Part shown: positions 31,545 through 41,851 of the stretch, piece after piece
Layout: every line of letters starts with the position of its first letter
How positions within the stretch are numbered: the first letter of the stretch is position 1
Source: Saprolegnia diclina VS20
Lineage: Eukaryota; Oomycota; Saprolegniomycetes; Saprolegniales; Saprolegniaceae
Assembly (NCBI RefSeq): GCF_000281045.1
Contig: NW_008246078.1
Coordinates: 174,429-238,428 of the forward strand
DNA: 64,000 nucleotides
Direction of reading: 5' to 3'
Notes under the pieces: model-generated
Seen by the model: the letters and a program-made list of their open reading frames with translations, nothing else
Databases searched by the model: none
What the model was told of the DNA's origin: nothing
Made by a program: the position numbers and the translations under genes

Positions 31545-32220
31545 CCTGCTTGGTAGTCGATGGCGATTTCGCTTGTCGACACGACCAGTTCGGGGCCACC
31601 ACCCTCTCAATTTCGATATTTTATGCAGTTTCAGGACCGGCTGGGAGAGGCCCGGGAACGTGTTTTTGTTCATCCGGCAGTATTTATTGTATCACTTGCA
31701 CATTGTATGCAATATAATAAATGACCATCAAATCGAAGATCCCAAATAGGATACCGTGCCTGATTACGCCTACCGGAACCGACGCGAAGCCTCTGAATCA
31801 TCATCGGCAGCAACTTCCTCTTGGCTCACGACGCCCTAGTCCGCTGCGCTAGTACCCACCAAGTACTAGTACGCAGTCCAGCCTTCCGACTGCTCGAACC
31901 GGCGCGAGCGTTATATTGGCGTAACCTTCCGTGTACATATCTCTGTCCTCGGACGAAACTTCGCTTCGATTCCGCCGTCTTCGCAGGCGCCTCATGCTGT
32001 CCGTGATGTCGAGGCTTCGCGAAGTCGACGATGCCATGGCGATCTTGATGTTATTAACGCTGAAGTCCATGGTAGTCATTGATGCCTCATTGCTCTACTG
32101 CTAGTGACGAGTGTATGACGGAGCTGGCAAGAAGCCTCTCAGAATGGATGCAATATGGATTGTCAGAGGTCGTGAAATGTTCGGCGGCCAAGTGACTGTG
32201 GCATTTGAGTGGACGTCAAG
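31545..32220. other. Divergent intergenic region
   Basis: Lies between GTP cyclohydrolase II and NDUFA12. A 76-residue minus frame at 31,849-32,079 (MTTMDFSVNNIKIAM...) is basic and unrecognised; it is not called. Confidence 0.4.
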
Positions 32221-32897
32221 ATGATCCGAGCCGGGAGCATGCAGAAGCGGTCGTTCTACTCGGTCGTGCACAAGTACCTCGAGGCCAACAAGCGCTACGG
32301 CTGGAAGGAGTGCTTGTGGAAGCTGTACAACCCCGGTGACATCAAGTTTGGCAAGGAGGTTGGCGAAGACCAGTTTGGCAACAAGTACTACGAGGACACG
32401 ACCGAGCTCCATGGCCAGCAGCGCTGGACCGAGTACAAGGTCAAGACGCACGACGAGTTTGGCGGCGACCAGATCCCGCCCGAGTGGCACATCTGGATGC
32501 ACTCGCTCTCGGACGCCAAGCCCGGCGAGGCCGGCCAGAACGTACGTCGTTGCAGGCAACGGCAACAAGAAGCGCTCATGGCCTTTTTTCTATGTATTAG
32601 CCGGAGAACTGGTCCAACGTGCCCATCTCGACCGTCTCAAACGCGCCGTACACGAGCCACGTCGGCCCCACGACGCCGTTCACGGACAACCAGACGACGT
32701 ACCGCAGCCGCGGCTACGGCATCGACAACTACAAGTGGCTCAAGGCCAACGAGCCGGAGCGTTACTACATGCAGCCCAACCACCCGCTTCGGTCGCGCAA
32801 GCGCCCCGCGACTATCTACGACGAAATCGACTACAACAACCCGGACGCGGCGCCCGAGCACTCGTCCGAGCCGTTGATGAAGTTGGACAAGAACTAA
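32221..32897 (+). CDS. NDUFA12: Complex I accessory subunit NDUFA12 (B17.2)
   Basis: Two exons (32221-32541, 32601-32897), 205 residues. A supernumerary subunit of the mitochondrial NADH:ubiquinone oxidoreductase matrix arm. The diagnostic core is GEDQFGNKYYEDTTELHGQQ followed by RWTEYK and IPPEWHIWMHSLSDAKP. The C-terminal exon, PENWSNVPISTVSNAPYTSH and on, is an extension seen in protist and plant-type homologues. The ATG at 32221 (MIRAGSMQKR) is used; the codon 12 nt upstream in frame is GTG. The intron is GTACGT..TAG. It converges on the gene ending at 32991. Confidence 0.9.
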
Positions 32898-32990
32898 GCG
32901 CGCGGCCCAACGGCGAATCCTCCGTCGCCTAATCCAGTCGAATCGTTGTCTACCTTGTCGTCTCTTCCTCTAGCAGCATAGGACGACGTG

Positions 32991-33958
32991 TTATTGTTTT
33001 AGGAAGAAGCTCTTGGCCGCACACTGCAGAATGCTGCGCGACTCCTTGAGGCTGGCTTGGGACGCCGCGAGCTCCTGCCGCAGCTCGTGCAAGGTCGTGC
33101 CATTCTCAAAGTTGCTCAGTAGTTGCTGCATGAGCTGCGGGTCCATGGACGACGACGACGACTTCGCTTCGCCGTTGTTGTTGTCCCACTCGGCTGTCGC
33201 CTTGACGCGCTCCGGCTTGGTGTTGTCTACCAGAGACACAATGGGCCATGCTACCGGTGGTGCATCTTTGCTCGTACTATAAATGGCGCTTGCTGACTTG
33301 CCCTTGACGGGCTTCTTCTTGGGCGCGACGGCCTTGGTCGTCTTCTCGGCCGACTTGGAGCTGCGCAGCGTGTTGTTGGCCTTGCTCATGCTGGCCTTGG
33401 CGAGCTGTTGCTGGATGACGCTCAGGAGTTGATCGTCGCCGTCGTCGCCGCCGTCCAGTAGCTGTTGGGTCTAGCCGCCGCTAAGATCTGATCTCCGTAG
33501 GCCAATACTACCTGGAGGTTCTTGGCGTAGGCAAAGGCCTGCTGCACCATAGTGAGATCGATGGGCGCCTTCTTGGCAACCGGAGCTTTGGACTCGACCC
33601 GCTTGGCCTCGGGCTTTTCCGTGCGCAGCTTGGACCGCTCGAGCTTGAGCGTCGGGAGGAGGTTCTCATTCGAGCGGGACCCGCGCGCAATCGCGGCGAG
33701 GCTAGTCAGTATCCTAAGCCTCGTGCTGCATCCTAGGACGTATGCTTGCCTCGGCGACGGCTTGTTGAGGAACGTCTCGATCTCGGTGTAGAGCTCGCCG
33801 TTATTGCCGAGCGGCGTGTCGGCCTCGTCGTCGCTCTCGACCTCGTTGTTGCAGCAACGTGGTGAGAGGGGCATGCTGTCCATGGACCGACTGCTGCGAC
33901 CGGACGAGGCCGACGACGGGAGGCTCGGCAGCTTGGACGCATCGCCCGACATCATCAT
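32991..33958 (-). CDS. Hypothetical protein, Ser-rich N-terminus and helical C-terminus
   Basis: At least two exons joined by a GTAG..TAG intron (near 33,470-33,512), giving roughly 300 residues. N-terminus MMMSGDASKLPSLPSSASSG is Ser-rich, then acidic (EVESDDEADTPLGNN) with a short helix (LYTEIETFLNKPSP). The middle is Lys-rich (SKLRTEKPEAKRVESKAP), then LTMVQQAFAYAKNLQ and, after the splice, TQQLLDGGDDGDDQLL. The tail has LMQQLLSNFENGTTLHELRQ leading into a coiled-coil-like end (AASQASLKESRSILQ). I do not recognise the family. Frame continuity across the splice supports one gene. Start could be any of three Mets at 33958. Confidence 0.55.
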
Positions 33959-34300
33959 CGTCGCCCCAAAATAGGTGGAGCGAAAATATAACACTCCGTT
34001 TCATCCTCGCAAGAGCCAAGCTGGGAAGCCAGGCCGCGTCGCCATGGCTCTCTCCTGTAGACGCCAAGCATGGACCCCGTGTCTCTAGCTTGTAGCTTCC
34101 TCTCGCCATAGCAACCTCAAGAGGACGAGGCTAGACAGAGAGGTCTCTCGCTTGCGACGCAGGTGCTGCAGTAGCCTTCAGCTCAAGCAGCATCGAACCT
34201 CGGACGTAGCGCGGATGCATGTGACGAGTGTATTGATGCGTGTTATGCGGCTACGGTGCGGACGACAACGCTATAGATCGACGACGTTGCAGCGAAGCGA
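33959..34300. other. Intergenic, no gene recognised
   Basis: Between the hypothetical gene and the TMEM230-like gene. No recognisable feature. Confidence 0.4.
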
Positions 34301-34783
34301 CTAGTCGTCGTAGGACGGGAGCTGGGCGTAGTCGTAGCCGGGCCAGCCCTTGTAGGCGCCGTAGAGTTGCGTGGTCGCGTAGCTGCCCGGAATGAATGCT
34401 ACAAGCATGTTAGTGCAGAGGTCGAGGAAAGGACGTAGTGTACTGATGAGGCCGAGCACAAAGAAGGACATGCCCCGGCGCTCGCCGTCGAGGCCAAAGA
34501 GCGTGCTCACGTAGAGAAGGACCTAGCGCTGTTCCGTGGGCCACGACCGCTTTAGTCATGGGCGTCGTACCGAGCCGATAGTAAAGAGCACGACCGCGGC
34601 GAGGCCGGTCCGGATCGGGAACCGCTTGTTGCGCGAGAGGTGCCAGCGGGACACGCCTTTGGACGTCTACGCGCCTAGCATGAGCTACCGCCATGGAAGC
34701 ATGCGTACGGGCGAGAGCGGGCGGCAGTCGTCGGCGTTCGCGACGCCTTGGAAGCGGTCGCGGCTCTTGGCGTCCTTCACCAT
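34301..34783 (-). CDS. TMEM230-like membrane protein (copy 1)
   Basis: Four exons give 116 residues. TMEM230/DUF872 proteins are two-helix vesicle-trafficking proteins. Exon 1 is MVKDAKSRDRFQGVANADDC and a few more residues. The first helix is TGLAAVVLFTIGSVLLYVST and the second is RGMSFFVLGLITFIPGSY. The C-terminal signature LYGAYKGWPGYDYAQLPSYD corresponds to the animal KGYRGYSYDDIPDFDD. Introns are GTAC..TAG and splice in frame. AACCGG boxes lie 50-67 nt upstream. The divergent neighbour at 35220 is a paralogue. Confidence 0.85.
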
Positions 34784-35219
34784 CGGGCTTCGAGAATGTC
34801 GAACATGAGAGCGGCCCTTGGCAAGCGGTTCGAACCGGACCGAACCGGTTTTTGCGTGACGTGGCGCGCCCCTTTGTCGGCGATGGGCCAGTGGCCTTAT
34901 CTGCGCCCTTGGTTCGCGCACCGTCGGCGGCGTCCGGACGAGCCCACGCCAGCCAGCGCTACAGGCGTGCTGCAGTACATGTAGCGTCGCCCTGGGCCTC
35001 ATCTCGCCTCGAAACACCAGCAGAGGCGCTTGACCACTCAAGGCTGCCGGACCATCAAGAGGCTTCATCATGAGCAGGAAGCACAGCATGCATCGGCAGT
35101 CGACCCCGGTCCGGTCAGGCGCCCATGAGAGTTACCTCGGTCTCGTCGTCGTTCTCGCTCTGGAACATCGCGTCTTCCGTCGAGCTTAAAATAGAAGTCA
35201 TTTCAAACCAGTGACGACG
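34784..35219. other. Divergent promoter region of the TMEM230 pair
   Basis: 436 nt between the two head-to-head TMEM230 genes, with two AACCGG motifs near 34,833-34,850. No other gene seen. Confidence 0.5.
34833..34850 (-). promoter_or_regulatory. AACCGG tandem motif upstream of TMEM230 copy 1
   Basis: GAACCGGACCGAACCGGTT, two motifs 10 nt apart, 50-67 nt before the start. Role inferred from recurrence. Confidence 0.4.
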
Positions 35220-35758
35220 ATGAGCAGCAGCAGCAAGCCGCAGCAGTCGGCGTCGATGGTGCGCCGAGGGTGCGAGCCGCGCTCATGCAAGCTGGCGTAG
35301 GAGGAGGTCGAACTCGAGAAGGGCGAGGAAGCGCGCGACGAGGCGGCGCCGTCGACGGCCAACACGGGCTACGAGAGCCGCGCCGCGAGTCGCTTCTGGT
35401 GGGTGCCCGACATCAAGCTCGACCCGCGCGTGCCCGTCAAGACCACGATCGTCGCCGTGACGCTGCTGACGGCCGGCGTCGTACGTGCTGCTGTGTCCAT
35501 GAGTTGCATGCGATGATGGTGCTGTTCAGGGACTGCTTCTATGGGGCATCGTGCTCGCCGCCGAAGGCAAGGGCCTCGGCCACCTCTTCCTCGGCTTTAT
35601 GAGTGCGCCCGTCCACAGTGTCTGCGTGGCTCATCCTTGTGTCTGTAGCGGCGACGCCCGGTGCGTATGCGACTGTGCAGCTCTACGGCGCGTACCGAGG
35701 CTGGCGAGGCTACGCCTTCGAAAACATCCCTTCCTACGACACCTCGAATCCGTCTTAA
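35220..35758 (+). CDS. TMEM230-like membrane protein (copy 2)
   Basis: Four exons. Exon 1 encodes MSSSSKPQQSASM, and the 42-nt intron 35,259-35,300 (GTGCGC..TAG) follows. Then EEVELEKGEEARDEAAPS, FWWVPDIKLDPRVPVKTTIV and helix VAVTLLTAGV. Exon 3 gives GLLLWGIVLAAEGKGLGHLF. The last exon gives TPGAYATVQLYGAYRGWRGY then AFENIPSYDTSNPS. The LYGAYxGWxGY..(L/I)PSYD end is shared with copy 1, while N-termini differ fully, so the pair is old. The acidic N-terminus could bind trafficking partners (inference). Confidence 0.8.
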
Positions 35759-36072
35759 TCTGTAGTACACACTTGCCCATCTACGCTCTATCCTCGCCCG
35801 ACCACAAGAATCACCAGGCAACGCAACGAGTCTCCTGTCCATGTCCTGGCGCTCGTTGGAGCTCACAACGCGCTGCGCCAAGCTAGAGTCGAATGGAGCA
35901 CGAGGAGGTTCATTTCGTCGACCGCCGCAGTACGACAGCAGGCGCTGCAGAGTCGCCTCGGCTGGATGGGCCTGGCAGCGCTTTCGTTGCATCATATCAC
36001 CTTGTCATGGACGAGCGAATACGTGCAGGAGGGTTACATTGATCATCATCGTCGAGAGGCTAAGAATCGGGC
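35759..36072. other. Intergenic, no gene recognised
   Basis: Between convergent TMEM230 copy 2 and YOS1. No recognisable feature. Confidence 0.4.
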
Positions 36073-36398
36073 CTAGCCCATGAGCAGTTCGAGGAAGATG
36101 GCGACGATGTTGATGACGACAAGGGGCACTAGGTACAAGGTGAGCCGCTTGTACGTAGTGTGTGATGGCAACGTACTGCGGAGGTACTGCACGGCGACGA
36201 GGAAGCCGACGACCTGGTTCTTCATGGACGGGCTGCCACCGCTCGAGGCTTCGAGCTGGTCGTAGCCATCTACACGACGCATGAGCCATGGTACGCATGC
36301 ATGTACGTACAGCGCCGGAGGAAGCGCTTCTCATGGAGGATCGCGAGCGCGTTCACCGAGAGGAGGCTCGTCATGATGAGCTTCCAGATGTACCCCAT
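36073..36398 (-). CDS. YOS1: YOS1/IER3IP1-family ER-Golgi transport protein
   Basis: Two exons, about 92 residues. Yos1 acts with Yip1 and Yif1 in COPII vesicle traffic. Exon 1 is MGYIWKLIMTSLLSVNALAI then LHEKRFLRR, matching the family N-terminus (LLCVNAIAVLHEERFL). After a GTACGT..TAG intron come YGYDQLEASSGGSPSMKNQV and the second helix LTLYLVPLVVINIVAIFLEL LMG, like the animal VPLIIVNSIAIVLLLLFG. About ten residues (TLPSHTTYK) between the helices are extra. AACCGG motifs lie 88-102 nt upstream. Confidence 0.88.
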
Positions 36399-36930
36399 GC
36401 TGCTCGACCGACCGTCCGCTCGAAAAAAGGCAAAATATTGTAATTTAATAATTTAAATAAAATAAATTTCGGCGCCAGAGAGACCAACCGGCCAAACCGG
36501 CGCCATCGTTAAGCAACTAGTAGTGCCAGTACTGCACTCTCACCACGAAATTGGGCACCCAAGCAACATAGGAGTCAACTCGTCAACAGTACCTCGTAGC
36601 TTGAGCACAGGCGACGCGGCAAGTGCAGAAGTGGTTATTCTCCCAACCTGGTGGCGTCGGCTAGCGAAAGACCAAATGTAATTTGTGGTTGGTCCAGACC
36701 ACCAGTGTGAAGCAGCTGAGTGTGAAGGACCAGGCCACTTCTAATCACGCAGGACATGTTGAACATGGCTTTTGAATTCTGGGAGACAATTCTGGGAGTC
36801 TGATATACAGTCTGGGAGACATGAAAGCTCCAGCTGCAAGCTCCGTGGGCGCATTTCATTGTCCGACGGACACCATGTCCACAACCTGATAACGTGTCGT
36901 TCTTGATTTCGTTTCATTTTGACTTTGGCC
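36399..36930. other. Divergent intergenic region
   Basis: Upstream of YOS1 and of the LURP-like gene. AT-rich near 36,430-36,470, AACCGG motifs at 36,486 and 36,495. A CTGGGAGA(C/T) motif repeats around 36,780-36,820. No gene seen. Confidence 0.45.
36486..36500 (-). promoter_or_regulatory. AACCGG pair upstream of YOS1
   Basis: AACCGGCCAAACCGG, two motifs 9 nt apart, 88-102 nt before the YOS1 start. Role inferred. Confidence 0.4.
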
Positions 36931-37638
36931 ATGGACTACAAGCTCCACATTGGGACCGCGCCGGTGGTCCCGGTTTCGATCCTCGACGCCCGTTTCCTCA
37001 CTACGACCAAGGCGACGTGGAGTTACGCGGCCAATGCAACCAACCAGTCGCTCGTGTACGCCAAGAAGCAGCTCTGTGACGCCAAGGGCGGTGTCGTGGC
37101 AACCCTCTCGCGCAAGGCTTTTCTCTGCGCCTACGACACGTACACGGTGGCAAGCCCGTACTTGCAAGTGCCCGGAACGATCACGACCTCCGTCGACTAC
37201 TGCCCGAGTCGCACGGCGTATACTTGGGTCTTTGACAACCGCGGGTCCGAGCTCGAGTTGTCGGCCGCAGGCTTCTCGCTGCGCCCTGTGATCACACTCT
37301 CAACGCCGACCCAAGAGACGCGCGTCGTCGCCACCGTCGGGGCCAACAACACGGTGACGATCGAGGCTGGCGTCGATGCGGCCGCCGTCCTCCTCCTCTG
37401 TCGCATCTGGTCGTTCAACTTGAACATGGGCTGGCTGCTTATTGGTACCGAGATGGTGCCCTTCGTACTCACGATCGCCGCCTCGTGCACTTCGTTCAGC
37501 GCCAGTTCCTACGCGTATTCCAACGACGGCGCCTCGACGTCGACGAGAGCCAGCCTGTGGCTTGCAGCAAGCATTGCGTGGTTTGCCTGGACCTTTCTCA
37601 TGTTTGGCGCGATGAAGTGCTTTGATGCTTGGCTCTAG
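36931..37638 (+). CDS. Putative LURP-one-like protein with C-terminal membrane helices
   Basis: Intronless, 235 residues from MDYKLHIGTAPVVPVSILDA. The N-terminal 150 residues look like the tubby-like LURP-one barrel. Segments are SLVYAKKQLCDAKGGVVATL then SRKAFLCAYDTYTVA (compare D-x-x-G-x-x-V-x-x-(L/I)-x-(R/Q)-K-x-(L/F)), a strand TAYTWVFDNRGSELEL, and VTIEAGVDAAAVLLLCRIWS near the end (the typical GVD-A-x-(L/I) helix). Two hydrophobic helices follow (GWLLIGTEMVPFVLTIAA and LWLAASIAWFAWTFLMF), which is not the usual LURP architecture. Assignment rests on pattern, not on a search. A partial copy of the C-terminus follows at 37,726. Confidence 0.5.
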   Translation: MDYKLHIGTAPVVPVSILDARFLTTTKATWSYAANATNQSLVYAKKQLCDAKGGVVATLSRKAFLCAYDTYTVASPYLQVPGTITTSVDYCPSRTAYTWVFDNRGSELELSAAGFSLRPVITLSTPTQETRVVATVGANNTVTIEAGVDAAAVLLLCRIWSFNLNMGWLLIGTEMVPFVLTIAASCTSFSASSYAYSNDGASTSTRASLWLAASIAWFAWTFLMFGAMKCFDAWL

Positions 37639-37725
37639 GCTGCATAGCTATCGATTTCTATAATAATGCATGCCAGTACTCGTTAACCTATCTTCTTTTC
37701 GCGTGCCGAGAAGACAGAGCCTCTC

Positions 37726-38100
37726 AGGTCGTTCAACTTGAACATGGGCTGGCTCGCTCTGGGTACCGGGATGGTAGCCGTCGTGCTCGTCATCGCTGGT
37801 TTCGCGCTGTATTTCGATGGTGCCGATACGTCGGTCAGCGTCGGCCTCTATATCGCTGGGGCTATAGTGTGGTTTGTCGGGTCTATTGTCATGGCATTCG
37901 TTATAAAACACTTTGATGCTTGGCTCGAAGTTGCACACTTTTATCTTTTTTACGATCCCTTCTTTCCCTTTGGTATACTCCAACAAATCAGCTGCAGTGT
38001 TGCCGAATACGAAGGCGGTAAACGCGCGTGGGCCAAGCTCGCGGCCCTTGTTGCGACACAGACGTCGATGATCTCGGGAGCCGTCGTCCGCAAATTATAA
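37726..38100 (+). pseudogene. Partial tandem copy of the LURP-like C-terminus
   Basis: The frame from SFNLNMGWLALGTGMVAVVL through YIAGAIVWFVGSIVMAF to KHFDAWL repeats the last 65 residues of the upstream protein (SFNLNMGWLLIGTEMVPFVL ... MKCFDAWL). The barrel part and a start of its own are missing, and the frame reads on into unrelated sequence to a stop at 38,100. It is either a truncated duplicate or an alternative 3' exon of the upstream gene. Strong nucleotide match at the join (GTCGTTCAACTTGAACATGG in both). Confidence 0.65.
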
Positions 38101-38927
38101 GACATGAGTCACCACAGGCCACGTAGTGCTTTCTTGCGATGGCAACCTCGTCCAAGATCGACAGTAACGTTAGCATCCTATGGTGCTCAAGGATTCCTTC
38201 TCCGGTCCACTGAGTGATACTAGTACACGCACAGAGCTCACACCGGTTTGCACCGCAGTCTGCACGATCACGATCATGTGGAGGCTGCTTGTACTACTAG
38301 AGATGACGGCATGCATTGGCGGACGCTGTATTGTCGTTGCCAATAATGACGATGGCGCCAATGACTCATGGGCTTCCTCCCCAATCAGTCTACGTGGGCG
38401 ACTCTATATGTAGTACTATTATGTGGACTGTGAATTTCCATCCACTTGGTATATGCACTGGACCTTCTACATGGCACGGTAAACGTTTAGCTAGTTTAAC
38501 CTTGGCTTTGGACCCCGATTTGGACAGTCGAGGACCCTCGCATTGCAGGTCGAGGTTTGGCGCGAAAAAAACGCGTTCAGCTCGACTTGAACGCCACAAA
38601 AGCACCATCATTCTGCTGTTTAAACGCAGTATCAACTATGTTTCAGGTGGCCCGAGGACTGTTCGTAGGCCACACCCGTGAGGTGCTGCTGCTGTCTTGC
38701 ATACGTAGTCAAAGACGAGGGATTTAGAGGTCGTACGTCGACTGCCAACACGCGGTAGCCGGGCAGTGACGCAGTGTGGGGCTGTAGCCTGTTGGGTTCA
38801 ACTGCCTTTAACGCGCTTTTGCTAAAGGTGGCAGGTGCCGCTTTTACCGGATGTCAACCGGACGAAACCCCTAAAATTCGGTGTGGTCCGCACTCTCTCT
38901 TTTTCAGTGTCGAGCGCAAGCGGGAGG
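38101..38927. other. Intergenic, no gene recognised
   Basis: About 0.8 kb before MED15, with an AACCGG motif at 38,856. Short frames only. Confidence 0.4.
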
Positions 38928-41379
38928 ATGGCGACGCCGGCGACCGCAGCCTGGCGCCTCGAGATCTCGGAAGAGATGCGCAAGACGATGATCACGGAGA
39001 TGTAGGCGCTCGGCATGGAGGCCATGAGGCTCATGCGTCTCTAGGTACCATGAGCTCCTGCGCATCTCGGGCGAGAACGACAAGCAGAAGGTCTGGCGCT
39101 CCGCCGCCAAGTTTGAGCTCATGCTCTGGACGCAGTCGGAAGACAAGGTATGGCCGCCGCTTCGTTCGAGCACCCTCATCATGCAACGCGCCTAGACAAC
39201 GTACTTGACCAAGCTCCAGAAGAAGATTGCGAGCCTCAAGAAGAAGTCGCAGACGGGGGATGCGCCGGCCGCTGCGCCGGCCCCGGCGGCCCCGGTCGTC
39301 GCCGCGACCCAGATGCCTGCGGGCTTTGGCGCGCAGGCCATGCCCCAGGCCGCTGGCATGGCCAACCCGACGACGACCGCGGCCGCGATCCAGTACACGC
39401 AGCAACTGCTTTTGCAGCAGCAAGCGCTCTTGAAACAGCAGCAGCAAGAGCAAGCGCAGCAAGCCCAGCAAGCCGCGCAGCAGCAGGCGCAACAGCAAGC
39501 CGCGCAACAGGCCGCGCAACAGCAAGCACAGCAAGCCGCAGCCCAAAAACAGGCGCAGCAGCAAGCAGCTGCCCAGCAAGCCGCGCAACAAGCCGCCCAA
39601 GCCCAGCAAAACCGCATCAACCTCATGAACCTGCAAGCCGCGCAACAAGCGGCGGCGGCAGCAGCGTCGACCGCGGCCCAGAACAACCTGGCCGCGACGC
39701 CGGCGACCAATGCCGCGACAACGGCCGCGGGCCTCGCCGCCGGCGCGCTGCAACAGCAGCCCACAGTGCTCATTGCGCTGCAGCAGCAGTTCCAGCAGCA
39801 AAAGCAGACCATGGCGACCGCGCAGCACAACGAGATGCAGCGCTTGCGGCAGACGCAGCTACTGCAGCAGCAGCAGATCACGACGACCCACATCCAACAG
39901 AACACGCCGCCCGACACGCGCCGGATCCAAATGTCGCAGCTGCAACAGCAGCACGCACTCGCCCGCAACAAGCTCACGCAGGAGCACAAAGCCAAGCAGG
40001 CGCAGCTCCTCCGCACGCAGCAGCAGCAATTCATCGCGCAAAAGCAGGCGCTGGCCAATGCCCCGGCCGCGCCCGTGGCCGCCGCGACCCCGGCGGCGGC
40101 GACGCTCAAGCCTGGCATTGCGCTCGCACCAAATGCCCAAGTGACGGCCCAGCAAGCCGCGCAGGCCCAGAACGCGCAAGCACTGCAGCGTGCGCAGCTG
40201 CGGCAACAGCAGCAGCAACAGCAGCAGCAACAGCAGCAGCAAACGACGCCGTCGCCATTGGTGACGCCGACAGCGCCGTCGGCATCGACCGACAACCTCA
40301 CGTACGCCGAGAAGCTGCGGCAAATGAAGACCAAGTACTGGGACGATCTCGTGGTCGTGCACACGGAGTTTACGCGGATGGCGCAGCAAAAGCCGTCCGG
40401 TGACTCGGCGCAGGCGGTTCAGCAGCAGGAGCGCATCAAGAACTTCCTCGCGAACCTCAAGCGCATTCTGACGCTGCTCAACCAAGACCCGAGCAAGATG
40501 ACGAGCAACAACCGCGGCGACCTCGACCGCGTCGAGCAGCACATCATGCGTCAAGTGATGCCGATCTTGCACCGGCTCAAGACGGACAAGGCCAAGAAGG
40601 AAGCGGAAGAGAAGCAGGCGGCCGAGAAGCAGCAAGCAGCCGCGCTTGTCGCCGCACAAGCGCAGCTCCTCGAGAAGCAGCGCTTGGAAAAGCTCGAGGC
40701 CGAGCGCAAGATGCAGCAGGCGCAACTCGAAGAGAAGGCGCGGCTGCAAAAACAGCAGCTCGAGGACAAGATGAAGCTCGAGGCGGCCGAGAAGCAGCGC
40801 CAGCTCGAAGAGAAGGCGCGGCAGCTGCAGGTGGCCCAGGAAGCCAAGCGCAAGGAGCTCGAGCTGCAGCGGCAGAAAGAGCTCGTCAAGGCCGAGGCTA
40901 CCAAGCCCACGCCGGCCGTCAAGGGCAAGCCCGCGGTGGTCGCCAAGCCCGGGCTCATCATGGTCACGGAGGCCCAGCGCAAGATCCAAGAGGAGATGTA
41001 CAAGGTGCGCAGCCAGCACCAAGTGCTGTTGCAGCAAAAGGCGATGGCCAAGACGATGCCCGAGCAGCAAAAGGTTACGAAGGAGATCCAAGGTCTCCAG
41101 CTCAAGATGAACCAGTTGCACCAGCAGTTTCTGCAGTCCAAAGTCGCGGAGGAGGCCAAGCCCAAGGTCGAGCCGCCGGTCGTGCCCGAGCCGGTCGTCG
41201 CCGCCGACGGCTTTGTGTCGGTCGTCAAGGCCGGGACCGGCATGACCGCGGCCGAGTCGCTCCTCGCAGCCATTTCGACGTACGCCAAGGAAAAGCCCAG
41301 CGTCCTCCACGACGCCGCGCCCCAGTTTCTCGACATTAGCCTCGCGATCGGCGCCAAGCTCACCACCGCGTTTGTCTAA
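38928..41379 (+). CDS. MED15: Mediator subunit MED15 (KIX domain, Gln-rich)
   Basis: Three exons (38928-39001, 39045-39147, 39196-41379) give 786 residues. MED15 is a tail-module subunit that links activators to RNA polymerase II. The N-terminal KIX domain reads WRLEISEEMRKTMITEMYHE, then KVWRSAAKFELMLWTQSEDK and TTYLTKLQKKIASL, matching the W-R-x-(E)-I..EMR..MI layout of MED15. Residues 60 to 430 are Gln/Ala-rich, including a pure glutamine run near 40,205-40,240. A structured segment (YAEKLRQMKTKYWDDLVVVH, NLKRILTLLNQD, HIMRQVMPILHRLK) resembles the MED15 C-terminal domain. A long charged coiled coil and a short globular end (SLLAAISTYAKEKPSVL) follow. Splice joins keep frame. AACCGG lies 67 nt upstream. 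Confidence 0.88.
40205..40240 (+). repeat. CAG/CAA microsatellite encoding polyglutamine
   Basis: Run of CAGCAGCAA units inside MED15 coding for about 12 glutamines; likely length-variable. Confidence 0.8.
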
Positions 41380-41781
41380 GAGATATTATACTATCTATTC
41401 CACTGATGACGTGGCAGGCGCTGCGGGCGTTTGCAGTTGCGCAAGCATCCGCGCCCGATGCATCGCATTCGAGTGGACTGCAAGGTCGTCCCTTGCTAGG
41501 GTAGACCAACGGGAAGCAACTGATGACGACTACATGTTGGTCGATCTACAATCTGAAGACTACAACCAAGACCTTTTACCAGTACAGTGTATGCGAGGGC
41601 AGCGACGCGGCAGCGTCATTGCAGACCTAAGGACTGCAGCGTTGTCGAAGGACGGAACCTAGGCCGTTGGACAGAGCGTCCACGACCACCGTAGTATTGC
41701 GCCACAAGTAGCCACCAATACTGGCTCGTTTTGCCACATTAGCGAGCGCGAGTGAGCTGTCCTGTCCCATAAGAAAGACCC

Positions 41782-41816
41782 TGTCTGGTACATCTGGACT
41801 CCAGATGTACCAGACA
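41782..41816. repeat. Perfect 35-nt palindrome
   Basis: Arms of 17 nt (TGTCTGGTACATCTGGA and its exact complement) around a single central base. A smaller palindrome CTCCAGaatCTGGAG follows at 41,827-41,841. Confidence 0.85.
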
Positions 41817-41851
41817 CCTTTGCTGACTCCAGAATCTGGAGGTGTCGCGAA

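Noticed and set aside
31849-32079. 76-residue basic minus frame upstream of NDUFA12
   Set aside because: Unrecognised, overlaps the likely promoter, no supporting motif.
32209-32220. Upstream start for NDUFA12 at 32209
   Set aside because: The codon is GTG; the first in-frame ATG is at 32221.
39859-41310. Long minus-strand open frame opposite MED15
   Set aside because: Leu/Arg-rich shadow of the Gln-rich plus-strand gene; no motif of its own.
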